Of a stretch of DNA of 64,000 bases, positions 27,645 to 39,430 are shown one piece after another. The notes beneath the pieces were generated by a model. The model had not been told where the DNA came from. It saw only the letters and a list, made by a program, of their open reading frames with translations, and made no database searches. This DNA comes from Anagrus nilaparvatae (taxonomy: Eukaryota; Arthropoda; Insecta; Hymenoptera; Mymaridae): the NCBI GenBank assembly GCA_022575985.1, contig JAKSXM010000132.1:17670001-17734000 (forward strand), read 5' to 3'. The position numbers were made by a program, and so were the translations under genes. Each line of letters opens with the position of its first letter. Position 1 is the stretch's first letter.

Positions 27645-28834
27645 GGATTTATTTTGAAATTTACATGGATAAATAATTTAATGGATTCAGAAATTTTTAG
27701 TTTTATTCGCGTTTCGTACTGAAATAGACCATTTTTCATCACTTTACTAGAAGAAAAAATTTTGTGGGAAGAGTTCTTTTCACTGTAACATTTCTCAAGA
27801 TGATGAAATAACCCGACTCTATAGAACTTAGCTAGACCAACCCATATACCACACATTTATACCTACACAAAAAGTTTGAACAAAAAGTATAAAAAAAATA
27901 CACGATTTGAATTACTGTAACACATACATTATAACATACACATTTGCAATTAAATATATAGTAAAAACTTTATATTTTCTTTCTCTTTAAATATAAATAT
28001 ATTTATATATATGTGAATATTCGTATTTTTATATGGGTTTTAATATGGTTTTTCTTTCATTTTCAATTTATATAATATTTTATATTCTTTGAACTATATT
28101 ATTATTATTATTATTATGCATTATTATATGAATTAAACAAGATGTAATTTTTCATTCTTTTAAAAGATGAAGATGATATTGTTATTATGTATTGTTTAGG
28201 CATCTTTATTTACATTGATGAAATAATAACGATTATGGGTTGAGTTTTCGATAGTAGGTCAATATTTTAAAATGAAAATTTATGTAATGATATAATGATT
28301 TATTGAAAAGATTTTTTTATGATATTCTTATAGTTAAAAATCTATCGAAAATTTTTAAATTATTTTAAGTGATATTTTAAAGTATTAATTAAAAATTTAT
28401 TTTTTCTCATATATTAACAGATATTTTAATTAAAATTTTCAAAATGACTTATTTGCAAAATTTTAAAAAGTTATTTAATTTTTCTATTTTTGAGTTTTTT
28501 AATAGATTTTTTGAGATTTATTATTAATAGCATTAACTATAATTTTAATTTTGTAAGTTTCAAAAAATTATTGTTTTCCCAAAACTAGTTAAAATTTGAA
28601 AAATTTTGTAGTAAAAAATATTAGTAATTTTTTCAGATCTTAAAAAGAGAGGATAAGTTCCTCCGAAATGTAGAGAATTTAATAAAAAACTTATAACCGG
28701 TTTGTGTAAACACAACCTAAATGCATGGAACATGTTTACTTCCAGCTGAGGACTAGGTATAATACAAACGTTACTCAATATTACAATACAATTTTCTAAT
28801 TTTATAATTTGTAATTATCACCTTATTAGCTGTT
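27645..28834. other. AT-rich intergenic DNA
   Basis: No gene or conserved element was seen, only A/T-rich sequence with short chance ORFs. Confidence 0.5.
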
Positions 28835-29100
28835 AAGATTGTAAACCCAAACTATTTTGATTCCCTAAACCTGAATTATTCCAAGTCCCTAAATCGATAT
28901 TATTCCAAGTCCATGAACCTGTACTATCCTAAGTCCTTAAGCCCAGGTTTTTCAAAGTCTCCTAATTATTCTAAATCTCATTTGACCCCCCCCCCTTAAA
29001 TAGGACAAATTTGACCCCCTCCCCCTTAAATAGGACAAATTTAACCCTCCCCCCTCCTTAATTTTCAAGTTCTGAAGTACCCCATCCCTATAAACATGTT
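28835..29100. repeat. Degenerate tandem repeats ending in C-rich units
   Basis: Units of about 32 bp of the type CCTGAATTATTCCAAGTCCCTAAATC are repeated four to five times with drift. They are followed by two copies of a C-rich unit (GACCCCC...CCTTAAATAGGACAAATTT). A related block lies at 32460-32610 (AAATTATTCTAAGTCCTTAAAT...CACCCCCCCCTCCATG). Confidence 0.6.
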
Positions 29101-29750
29101 CCATGTTGTTATTTATAATAAATTTTAAAAAATCTATTTTTTAGAAACTCTTAAAAAACTTTTTATACCTGATTCCGAGTTAATTGAGATTTAGTAAAAT
29201 ATATATCAATAATAATTTTTTATAACTTAAAAATGCATGACTAGAAGGTATAAAAAATGCTAAAATATTTAAAAAGAAAAAATTAAGTATGCTTATAAAA
29301 AATTAAAAGCTATACTAATATGAATAATATTTTTTTTATTTTATGTCTGACTAAACTTGGCATTTATCTACTTATCCATACATCATTATTTTATAGTATA
29401 TTTTTGTAAAAAATGGTTTATTTTTTATACAAAGTTTATGATAATAAATTAAGATTTTTTTTTAAATCTTTTTTTTAGCAAGATTAGTTTTAGGTTCATT
29501 CAACTTGTTTTTGTTTTTAATTTTATTATTATTTTTTATTTATAAATTCTTACTTCAATGATTATTAATTCTTCTTTAAATAGATAACATGTATATTATA
29601 CTATATGAGTTTATTTATTTAGATATACAGTAATTATTTAAATTTTTAATTTAAAATTATTGTTTTATTGCAATTTTCTAGAAATGCTTATAAAAATGGA
29701 CGCTTATAGCGAGGGTTCATTTTTATTGCTTATGATGAAATAGTATAGAT
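29101..29750. other. AT-rich intergenic DNA
   Basis: Nothing recognisable is seen except A/T-rich sequence. Confidence 0.5.
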
Positions 29751-30410
29751 TTACGGCTCGTATCCAGAAAAGTAAAGAATGGCCCAAATATTTTAGTCAA
29801 TTTACGGGTGTGTATAATTCTTGGCCACCAGATTTGGTCAAAGTATAGATTTTTTGGATCGCTGAATCCAAATTTCGGAATACCGCCCATAGGAAATGAG
29901 CACATCACCCTTGAATTAGGAAAAAACACTCCTACAAAAATATTATCCTAACTTTTGCTATATCCTTAATTTTGCGAAAGTATAAGTTTCTTAGGTCATT
30001 GAATACAAATTTTAGGTCATTTTCAATCGAAAATGAGCAATTTGATCTTAAGTTAGCGAAAACTACTACTGAAAGGGGTATAATTATTTCTCTCTTTTCA
30101 TGTTAAATGTTATTTTTGCTAATTTAAGGGTAAATCGCGCAATTTCTATAAAAAATTACCTAAAATTTGGATTCAATAACCCAAAAAACCTATGATATGG
30201 CAAAATTAAGGCTCATAATGAGAATATAGCAAAAAAACTCCCTTTAAGGGTTGTATTGCTAATTTAAGGGTGATATGATCATTTGATACAGGCGATTTAC
30301 CGAAATTTAAATTCAGTAACCCAAAAATCTATCCTAGACCAAATCTGTTACTGGCCAGGAGTTATACAATCCTCCCCCTTTTCCTGTAAATTGACTGGAG
30401 TAAAATTACA
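29751..30410. repeat. Large nested palindrome of four related units
   Basis: The left outer arm (29751-29936) pairs with the right outer arm (about 30238-30410). An example is GACCAAATCTGGTGGCC on the left complement against GACCAAATCTGTTACTGGCC on the right. An inner pair of arms (about 29958-30063 and 30113-30231) is again inverted. Outer and inner arms are also related to each other (GCTAATTTAAGGGT... ATTCA.TAACCCAAAAA), so the structure is a palindrome of four units of about 110 bp. It is probably a foldback or MITE insertion that duplicated internally. Confidence 0.65.
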
Positions 30411-30574
30411 CGTAAATAAACTGCTGCGATTTTTTCGCGTCAATAACGAGAAAACGCCTTTGCTAGATGCGTCGAGCCTTTGGACTGCTGATCAGAAAAT
30501 TGTATAGAATCCTTAGTTATAGCTAACTATAACAAAATAATGCCTCAAATTACAGTTTACAGTTCTCAACTTCA

Positions 30575-30950
30575 TCTAGAGTAATATATTACGACCCATT
30601 TCCAGAAAAATAAAGAAAAGGATCAAAACGCACGTATTATATATTCCGAGGTGAAGCCCAGGATGGTAATCTGCAATTTGGGGCATCCTTTTTTTATGAC
30701 GAAGGGTCGTATACAATTTTACTGCGTCAATGGCAAGAAATCGCGATTTGAGTGGCTGCAAAAATAAAGAATGGCCAAAATCGCACGTAAATTGCAATCC
30801 AAGGCGAAGCCGAGAATGGTAAACTGCAATCTGAGACATTCTTTTTATACAGCCGAGGGGAAAATCTAATTTTTCTTCACCAGTGTCAAGAAAATGCGTA
30901 CTTTCGAATGGCATGGCACCGCAGCCGGTAAATACGTGCTTTTGGGCCGT
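30575..30950. repeat. Dispersed palindromic repeat (copies b and c)
   Basis: Two adjacent blocks (about 30580-30720 and 30745-30865) carry ATAAAGAATGGCCAAAATCGCACGTAAATT-like and GGCGAAGCCGAGAATGGTAAACTGCAAT-like sequence. Both are inverted relative to the copy at 23865-24025. Confidence 0.6.
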
Positions 30951-33900
30951 AGACTAGAAAAGGTAATTTGTTTTTATTTTTCTGGACATGAACAAGAAAA
31001 ATATTTACAAATTTATTTGTAAAATTGATTACTATTTATAGTTTAATGAAGAAAAATTAGTTTTTATGAATAAGATATGGTTAACTGTTAGAAATTTGTT
31101 GAAGAAAAAAAGAGAGGAAAAGGAAAGAAGGAAAAAATTCTGGATGTTGCAGCCACATTTTTTTTTCGTTCCAACGATTGCAATTGGCTTGGAACGTAAA
31201 AATTAAAAAAAAAAATTGTTAAACAACGGAAAAAATATATATAATTCGAACTTCCCATGCTGCCTGCAGCTTTCTATAAAACTGCGTATATAAGCTGATT
31301 ATTTATTTTTATAAAATAAAATGGCAATTTATAATAATAACATATAGAGTATAAATGAGAAATCGACTAAAAAATCAACTATTAAATCTATACCAGACTT
31401 AAAAGAATCAACAAAAGTGTATAAGTTATTGGTACACTGTGAATAAATGAAGAGTAGAAACTACCCTAAATGTTAGTAAAAATATTTGAAGTGAAATCTA
31501 TGAGAATTTTCACTCATTTTTGATATTTTAAAGCAATTTTTAAACTAGAACTAGTAAATATTACACTTAAAATTAGGTATGTTTATTTAGAATATTTTTA
31601 CTATCTTTAAAAGTAATTTCTACTCTACATTTGTTTGCAGTGCATAATATATAACAATAAATCATACAAAAATAAGTGAATAAAAAGAATTTGCATTTTT
31701 TTTATTTTACGTATTAAGGCCACTTTCCAGTGTAAATAAAAATGATGAATAACAGAAATAAATAAAGTTTGAAAAAGATCTTTTTAATGCCTTAAAAATT
31801 AAAATAAATGCAATAATATTAAAAAATAAATATATTCATTTTCATTTAACCTTATTTTAATTCACAAATATTGGCAAATTTAAGAAACATAATTATTGTC
31901 AGTAATTTTAAGAATGATAAATAAAAAATTATGTTTAGCTGGGCCCTGGATCACATATTTTTATGGTTAACTTTTAAAATTTTTTTAAAAATGTGTTTAC
32001 ACTAGAACGTCCTTAATAAAAACAATAAAATCTAAAACTTATTAATTTTTAAGTATAAATATATAAATTTTTATATCTTTAAGTATATAATGGCAATATA
32101 TTAATGTCACTACACTCCACATTTTTCTTTTATTTTATATAGATTAAATTTTTTATTATTATAATCCTCATTTGAAAAAAATATTTTAAGTTGAATAATC
32201 GGATAGAAACTTAAAATATTAGTAATAAATAAATAAATAAATAAAGCTTTTAAATTTCTTTATTTTTAATTATTCCTTCCTTATATATTCATTATTTATT
32301 AACTTTGCAAAAACACACGCGAATGTGCCATCAATAATTTTTAAAGACGAATAAATTTTTTGACATTCCCAGCACTTTATATTACATAAATAGTTTGCAA
32401 TATTATAATTTACTGATCTTATAATTAGAATAATTACCATTATTGAATACAAAATCTTTAAGCCCAAATTATTCTAAGTCCTTAAATCAAAATTATATAA
32501 GTTCCTAGCTAAGATCTTGAAATTATTTCTCCCTCTAAAAACCTCACTTTTAAGTTTTAACTTTTAAAACCTCACCCCCCCCTCCATGTAAACATGTCCC
32601 AATTGCCCCATGTTAAAATCACGTTAAAACTCTAAAAATAATTTAATACTTTCTCATTTTTTCAAGCGAGCATTATTAGGAACTGAATGGGAACAAAAAA
32701 AAACTTTACACGTTATATTTTTTATTACAAATTAATTATTTACATTTTGATACAATCAATCAATTAGTTGACGTTATCTTAAGTATTTAATAATGCTTTG
32801 ATACATACAGAAATATTTATGTGTTATATTATCCTAAATACAGACATATATACCTAAATAGATAATAATATAATTAAGATTATTGTTATCAAATAAATAA
32901 TATGTTGTTTTTATTTAAATAATTTTAAATTAATATATAAATACAATTTATGACAAGGAAAAGTTTTATTTATAAATGTATGAAAAAAGTGACTTAAAAA
33001 TATTTAAAAAATTTAATTTCTTTATCATATAATAAAATTATTTAAATACTTTTACTTTTTTTCATATTTTTCATATTATTTTTTCATATTTTTCATATTA
33101 TATAGGTAAAAATATTTTTGAAACGGACATTTTTATTTTCATCTTTTTGTAAAAATAGATTTTAAAAAAATTAATAAGGAAAATTTCTTTCAGTACAGTA
33201 CTGAAAATTTTTCAAATTTACGTGCGATTTGATCTATTTTATTCATTCTCCTATCCATAGGTCGTATAATATACTATTTGTAAAAAGATGAGATTGGGAA
33301 ATTTCAGGAATTTTCCAACTTTAAAAAAATCAAAATCTATGCATTTATTTTGCCATTCTATATTATGTATATGATTACGATAAGGGCTTTTAGTGACATA
33401 GTTAAATACATATAGCTATTTTCTAACGTGTTGTAAAAAATTTTATTTTTCCCGAATGGGAAGGTTTGCGGGCTCGAGGGGTTATTAGTATGAAAAACTT
33501 TTTCAAAATATAATTAAAAGAATATTTTACATGAAAAGGGTGGAAAAGATGTTTCATTAAAGTTAGAAAATAGTTTTTTTTCTGCCCAAGTTGTGTAAAA
33601 AATATTTAAATCACATATCTACTTAAAAAAATAGTATGTACGTTTTCGTTTTGGCAAAAAATGAAAAAAAAACAATATAGAGAGGCGTAGATAGTAATCA
33701 ATTTTTTTGATGATCAAATTTTTAAGTGACTCTATACAAATCCGTTCTTACTGAAAGTTCTTACTGAGTTACCCACAATTGAATTTTTTAGATTATATTT
33801 TGTGGGTTTCGAAGATTTTTACCTGTTACTTACGGTTACATGTTGGTTACATGTTTATTGGGTAACTGAAAACAAATGTAAAAACCGTTTTACCTGTGGA

Positions 33901-36820
33901 ATGGCTCATTTTATCAAAACAAGCAAATTTAGATTCATAATTTTGTGTTCCTTAAACGTTTTTTATTACGGACAATCGGAGCAAATTTGCGAACAAATTT
34001 TTTTGTTAAGAGACAAATTAAAATTTATTGTTAAATTTTGAATATCTAATGGATGATGTCACTTGACAACCTGAAAAGATGAGAATATATTAAATTCTTA
34101 TTAGAGTTTTAACGCAATTTTAACATTTTTATAATGAGGAGCATTTTTATAATGAAGAGCTAATTTGAAAATTGTTTCAGTGGTTTTTCAGAAATCATTC
34201 GCAAAAACTCCAAATGTAGTGTTTTTTTATTAAAATAAAATAAAATACATTTGAGGTTTGAATATAACTTGCCCAGACAAGTAATCAAGTTCAATATTCT
34301 TGAATTTCTTTAACACCAAAAAAAGGATCACTGAAACTTTGAAGTATTTTTTCATTTTATTTGAATATTTAGAAATCTATTTGGAATAAGTAAATTTTAA
34401 GTACGAAAAATAAAAAAATATTTTTAAATTAACAAAAATATCTCAAAATTGTTCAAATACGCTCTAAACATTATTCAAATTGATTCAAGCCCTATACATA
34501 AATAGAAATATGCTCAATAAAACAAATTTATTGAAAAGAAAATAATAAAATAAGTCACATTAAAAAATCGTTAAAAAAAATCGAATAAGTAGGTATCTTC
34601 ATAAAAAAATGAAAGTCTAACTCATTATCACGATTCATTACTCATTTATCTTATTTTAATACCATTTTAATAAAAAAAAAAAAATTTATAAATATAAAAA
34701 TAAAAAATTAATATTTTTTTTTTATTTTAAATAATATCAAATTACAACTATTTTTTTTTTTTAATTACAATTTATTTTTGTAATTTTATAATATAACTTT
34801 ATTTTCATTGAAAAAAATAAATAAAATAAACAATTTATGATTCAATTTTTTCCTGAATAAAAAATAAAGATAAATCAGTGCAAGCAAAAAAAAAGGTATA
34901 TAAGCTTGTGCATTAAAACATGTTATATTTATTTGATTACATTTTCTTATGTGTGTGTCTCTTTTACTTTTTTTTTTTTGTAATGATGTAAAATAGTTAA
35001 AAACAAAAAAAAAAAGTTTGATAATTTGGAGAAAAAAAAAATTTAATTGGTAAGTAGTGTCTTATTCTTTTTTTGTGTATTTTATCTAAAATCTCTATAA
35101 GAATTTTTTTTTTTTTGTAATTATATTTTTTTTTTAAGATTTTAAAATTTGATGAAATAAGCTAAAAAAAAAGGAGAGCGATGAGAATAAAAAAATTTTA
35201 AGATGTAATCATAAATTCATTTATAGAAAAACGTTCACACGCTAAATAAACATTTGTAGTTCACCTTGAATAAAATAAAAAAAAAATATTTAGCAACTTC
35301 CATGTAAATTTTTTTTTAATAACAACATCACCTTTTTGTTTGAAATTTTTTGATAAAAAAAATTCTAATAAAACAATCGCACTTTTTTTTAATAATACTC
35401 TAATTTTTTTTTAAATCATCGTAAAAAAGTATTTAAAAAAAAAATTTTTTATTACTTGCTGTTATTGAAAATTGGTAGAGCGAAGCAAAGCGTCTCGTAT
35501 ACATGTATACATGAGTTTAGAAATTTTGATTAGTAAGAAAAATTTGTACAATGCATTAATACGATGATAAAATTTTAAGTTTTGAAAATGAAAAAGATCT
35601 GACAGATAGTTTTCTCTAAATCATGTCCTCAACAACTAGAAATTTTCTCGGTACAACATAGAGCTTCGCTCAACAAAAATAAGAAAATTTACAATACGCA
35701 TAAAAACTACGTTTAAAAAAATAAAACTCAATATTATAATTTACGCGCTGTTGATTTTTTATTTTTCATGAAGACTTTAATATTAGTTTATAAGATTTAA
35801 TATACTCGCACTTTCATTATTTGAAAAAAAAGAGAGAATTTTTTTAAATTACTACTTTTTTTTTTGTATTTCTCGAGTATCGTATGGTACACAAAACCTA
35901 ATTATAATAATAATTATTTATTCATGGTAAAAAAAAATTTTTTTTTTAATTTTTGAATTGCATGAATTGTCAAAGAAATTTGTAAATTGAAAAATATTAA
36001 GAAGGTTAAGGACAATTTATTTTTAATTATTTTATGCAATTGGCACAGGTGTTTTTTTTTTTTATTGTCTTTTTTTAGAATATAAATTATTTATTTATTC
36101 TTTTATTCATCTGATGCTTATATTTTAAATTATAAACTTGTCGACAATATAAGACAATTGATTTATTCATATGATAACTGAATGTTATTATCTTTTTGTA
36201 TATCATTGATCTTATATGATAATACAAAAATTAAATTACCAAGAATTTTTTTTTATTTATTTTTAGTTTTTCTTATTTCTTCTTATACTTTAATTGTGAT
36301 TTTAACTCGGATGAATAACTTTTTTTTTCTTATTCATCAAAATTGCAATTATAGTATACAGTATACATGCATTTCTTAGCCAGGAAATCTAGAATTTTTC
36401 TCGAATTTCCAAAAATTCTCGAAGGGATGACAGTATTAAAATTTTTTTTAGACTAGTTTAACGTGTTTTTTTATTGCGGAGGGCATGAGATTCATTTTTT
36501 AAAATTAAATCAATATATTTTGTTAAAAATTAAAAAAAATTATTTAAAAATTTTTATGGTTCTGTGTCCCCTTAAATAGTTACAATTATATTGGAATTTT
36601 ATGGCTAAAAAATATTAGAGTTCAAGAAAAATATTTGTCTAATATTAATCTTCTGAAAATTTTTTTGATACATTTTTTAAGTATTTTTAGGTCGATTGAC
36701 AAAGTAAACAAAAATATCGTAAAAGTAGTATAATATTTGGTATCTGGGCGGATTCGAATCAGAATTTATAGGAGTCGTTTTCCAGTTACCGAATGCAAAT
36801 TCAAAAAAATTCTCATTTAA
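30951..36820. other. Long AT-rich interval without recognised genes
   Basis: No coding region with recognisable features is seen on either strand. Small items are a partial copy of the dispersed palindromic repeat near 33215-33275, a doubled TTTTTCATATTTTTCATATT at about 33060-33104, the C-rich repeat relative at 32460-32610, and many A or T homopolymers. Short ORFs here are A/T-rich and look random. Confidence 0.5.
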
Positions 36821-36833
36821 TTTTTGGACTTCT

Positions 36834-36990
36834 CGGGAAATTTGACTAAAGTACTCCAATTTAGACACATTTTTTTTACAATATTTTTTAAATATTATTG
36901 TATTTTATTTTATTTTTTTTTTGCACAACGTTTTAGAAATATCTAAAATATCTCTAAATAAGAGTACTTTTGTCAAATTCCCCAAGAATC
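36834..36990. repeat. Imperfect foldback element
   Basis: CTCGGGAAATTTGACTAAAGTACTC at 36834 is matched, inverted, by GAGTACTTTTGTCAAATTCCCCAAG at about 36962-36986. The flanks (AATTCTCG-type and ATTTCC-type segments near 36400 and 37010) suggest that the inverted relation may reach further out. Confidence 0.5.
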
Positions 36991-38489
36991 ACAAGAAATA
37001 ATTCAGAATTTTCGGGAATTTTTATCTGGTGAGAAAGCAAATCCCAGAAATTTTGTCAAGAATCTTCCCAAGTCTTAAAAATTCGCTTGTTATTATGTTA
37101 TTTTTGTTACTAGGGTATATTGGGTTTGGTATGGGTAATAAAATAAACATTATAAGAAGTAGATATAATTTTGAATTAATTCTTCTTACTAGAAATTTTA
37201 CAAGATCAAAATACATAATTGCTGCATAAAAATCTCACGTAATAAACTCTAAAATTATAATACATTAACCTACTGTAAAAGTTTTACTTGAATTTTCAAA
37301 CAATTTAACATTGGCTGTAACATTAATAATATCCTGGAGTTACATGAAAACTAAGCTGTAATGACATAACCCACGTATTATGTTTACGAGAAAAATTTTA
37401 TAATAATAAATTTTATGGTTTAAATTTATTTTTTTTGACAAATCTTGATTTTATGAAAGATTAATCTTCAAAAAACTCAAAATTGAAAAAAAATCAATTT
37501 TTGAATACCTGAAGGTTATGAAGTTTTAAATATGTGTGTCATATCTTCACGTTAAACAAATTCAAAAAAAAATACCAAAAAAAAATATTTAAAAATTTTG
37601 GGATCTATTACAACAGAAAAAGTAGCAAGTGTGAAGAAAAGAACTTGTTATTTCGATACCAAACAAGATTATTAATTTTGATTTATATTTCTTCTTAAAA
37701 AATTAATTTTTTTTTTTTTGAATTCATCTTCAAAATATTCATAAATATTAAAAAAATTAAAATATTTTTTTATTTTACATTACTAATGTATTTTTTAATG
37801 ATTAATTAAAAAAATATTCTAAACTGTATTTTTTTTATTAAAAAAACACATTATCATACAAATATATTATAAGTAATTAGGTAATCAGGTGTCCTCTCAT
37901 GTAATAAATAACCTTAATTACAAAATTTATAATTCCCGCGCGTTTTTTGAATAATAGTTTTTTTTTTTATAATGAAAAAAAACTCAAGGAAACTTAATAA
38001 TAATCTATTTCGATAAGAATTTAATTTTATAAATTCACATGCAAATTATTCTTAAAATTTAAATACCGTGTACTAATTTATCTTTCATTACTTAACGTGC
38101 GAAAATTTTTAATGAGAATCTTTGATCTAAATAATAGTTAATGTGCCTAATGAATTTTGTTCTTTTTTTTTTTTATTTAATTGTTAAACTTTTTGGTTGT
38201 ACTAACTTTATCTAATCATTAAAAATTTGTTTTATACTGAAATAATTAATGTTGAATCAAATATTTTTCGATATTTTTTCATTACATTACATGCATAATA
38301 AATAATAAAATAAAAAATTTATAACACGTTTATGCAGTAAAGAATTGATTAAATAAAGTTTATTTACCATATAATGTTTTTTTAGAGAGTAAAAGGGGAG
38401 TGAAATTTTGCAGTAACCATGAAAATCTCGCAGGTTATAAGATTCTTGATATACGTGTATCTGAAAGCGTCTGACTTGCAAAGCCCGAT
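36991..38489. other. AT-rich intergenic DNA
   Basis: No gene recognised. Confidence 0.5.
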
Positions 38490-39430
38490 AGCCGCCCACA
38501 AGCCCAAAAAAGAATAACAGAGATTATCCCTACCCTTGAGAGATTCCGTCATGAAAAGCGGTTTATAGCAAAGTGTCAGATTCCTACTGACTAAAATCCT
38601 CCAAAAACACACCTGCATATTAAAGCCCAAGACAGGGACTCCTTGTTTAAAGTATAATTTGCGTCTAAGTCATGCAGGTTAGTCATCATTTTCATATTAA
38701 CCTTGCCTATCTGTAATGGAAAACAATCCTGTTTTTTTTCTCAGAGTTGTGCTTTTTGGTACTGCTACTTTGTAAAAATTTTCCATACTCCACAGCATTT
38801 CACGGAACATTCCATCTGATCTCTAATTAGGGAAGCCAAAGGGAAACACGGACGTCCCTTCGAGTAATGAGTATACCCATAATTTAATCTAGCATGGCTT
38901 TTGCCCAAGCCTCATTCCCATACAGCAGAATAGAATTAACAGTAGACAACAAAGGCCTGCTAGGTCCATCTACATTAGCCGTGAGCCTCGTTAAAAATGT
39001 TTGGTTTCAATCATGAATTCCCTCCGTCGTTAAAGTCTATATTAATTTCAATGGAAAAATTATCTGGGTCAGCAGCAAAATCTCCTTTTTTGGAATTATC
39101 AACTAGAGCCAGTGCTTTCCTCTTCAGATGCTGATCAATATCATGAATAAATGGGTCACTGACATTTCTTTGGTCTTTATAACTATACAAAGCAATTTCG
39201 TCCGAATACTTGATTAGGAAGAATATTTCCGAAAGGTTTATGCGTGGCAAGGTTGTCGTAAAATACAGCTCAGATTCTAACACCCAGCCTTGATCCCGCA
39301 CTAAATTTCTTCTACCACTTATTAGATTAGTTACCATCAAAGGTGTCGTACTACGAATTCCGATGCCAAAGGTAATGCTTGAGTAAAAAATTAAAAAAAA
39401 AAACTTTAAACACTAGGTACCTCGGATCCA
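38490..39430 (-). pseudogene. Very old R1-like relic (3' UTR and part of ORF2)
   Basis: Minus-strand matches to the R1 elements in the left part of the window are scattered but collinear. First is a 3' UTR-like stretch (GGGACTCC..GTTTAAAGTATAA..., about 38632-38690). Then come sequences like the C-terminal ORF2 (ACTCCACAGCATTTCACGGAAC, CATACAGCAGAATAG). Last is an open stretch (39011-39340) with FLIKYSDEIALYSY in place of IGYADDVALTI, and NIDFNDGGNS in place of NVDDGGNP. The catalytic motif is destroyed and several segments are lost. This insertion is much older than those at 0.6-22 kb. Confidence 0.7.

Noticed and set aside
33802..34041. 79-codon ORF starting MGFEDFYLLLT with Cys residues
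   Set aside because: Only A/T-driven composition, no homologue recognised, no splice context.
35476..35674. Possible MITE bounded by GAGCGAAGC / GCTTCGCTC
   Set aside because: The inverted match is only 9 bp and no target duplication or further arm similarity was found.
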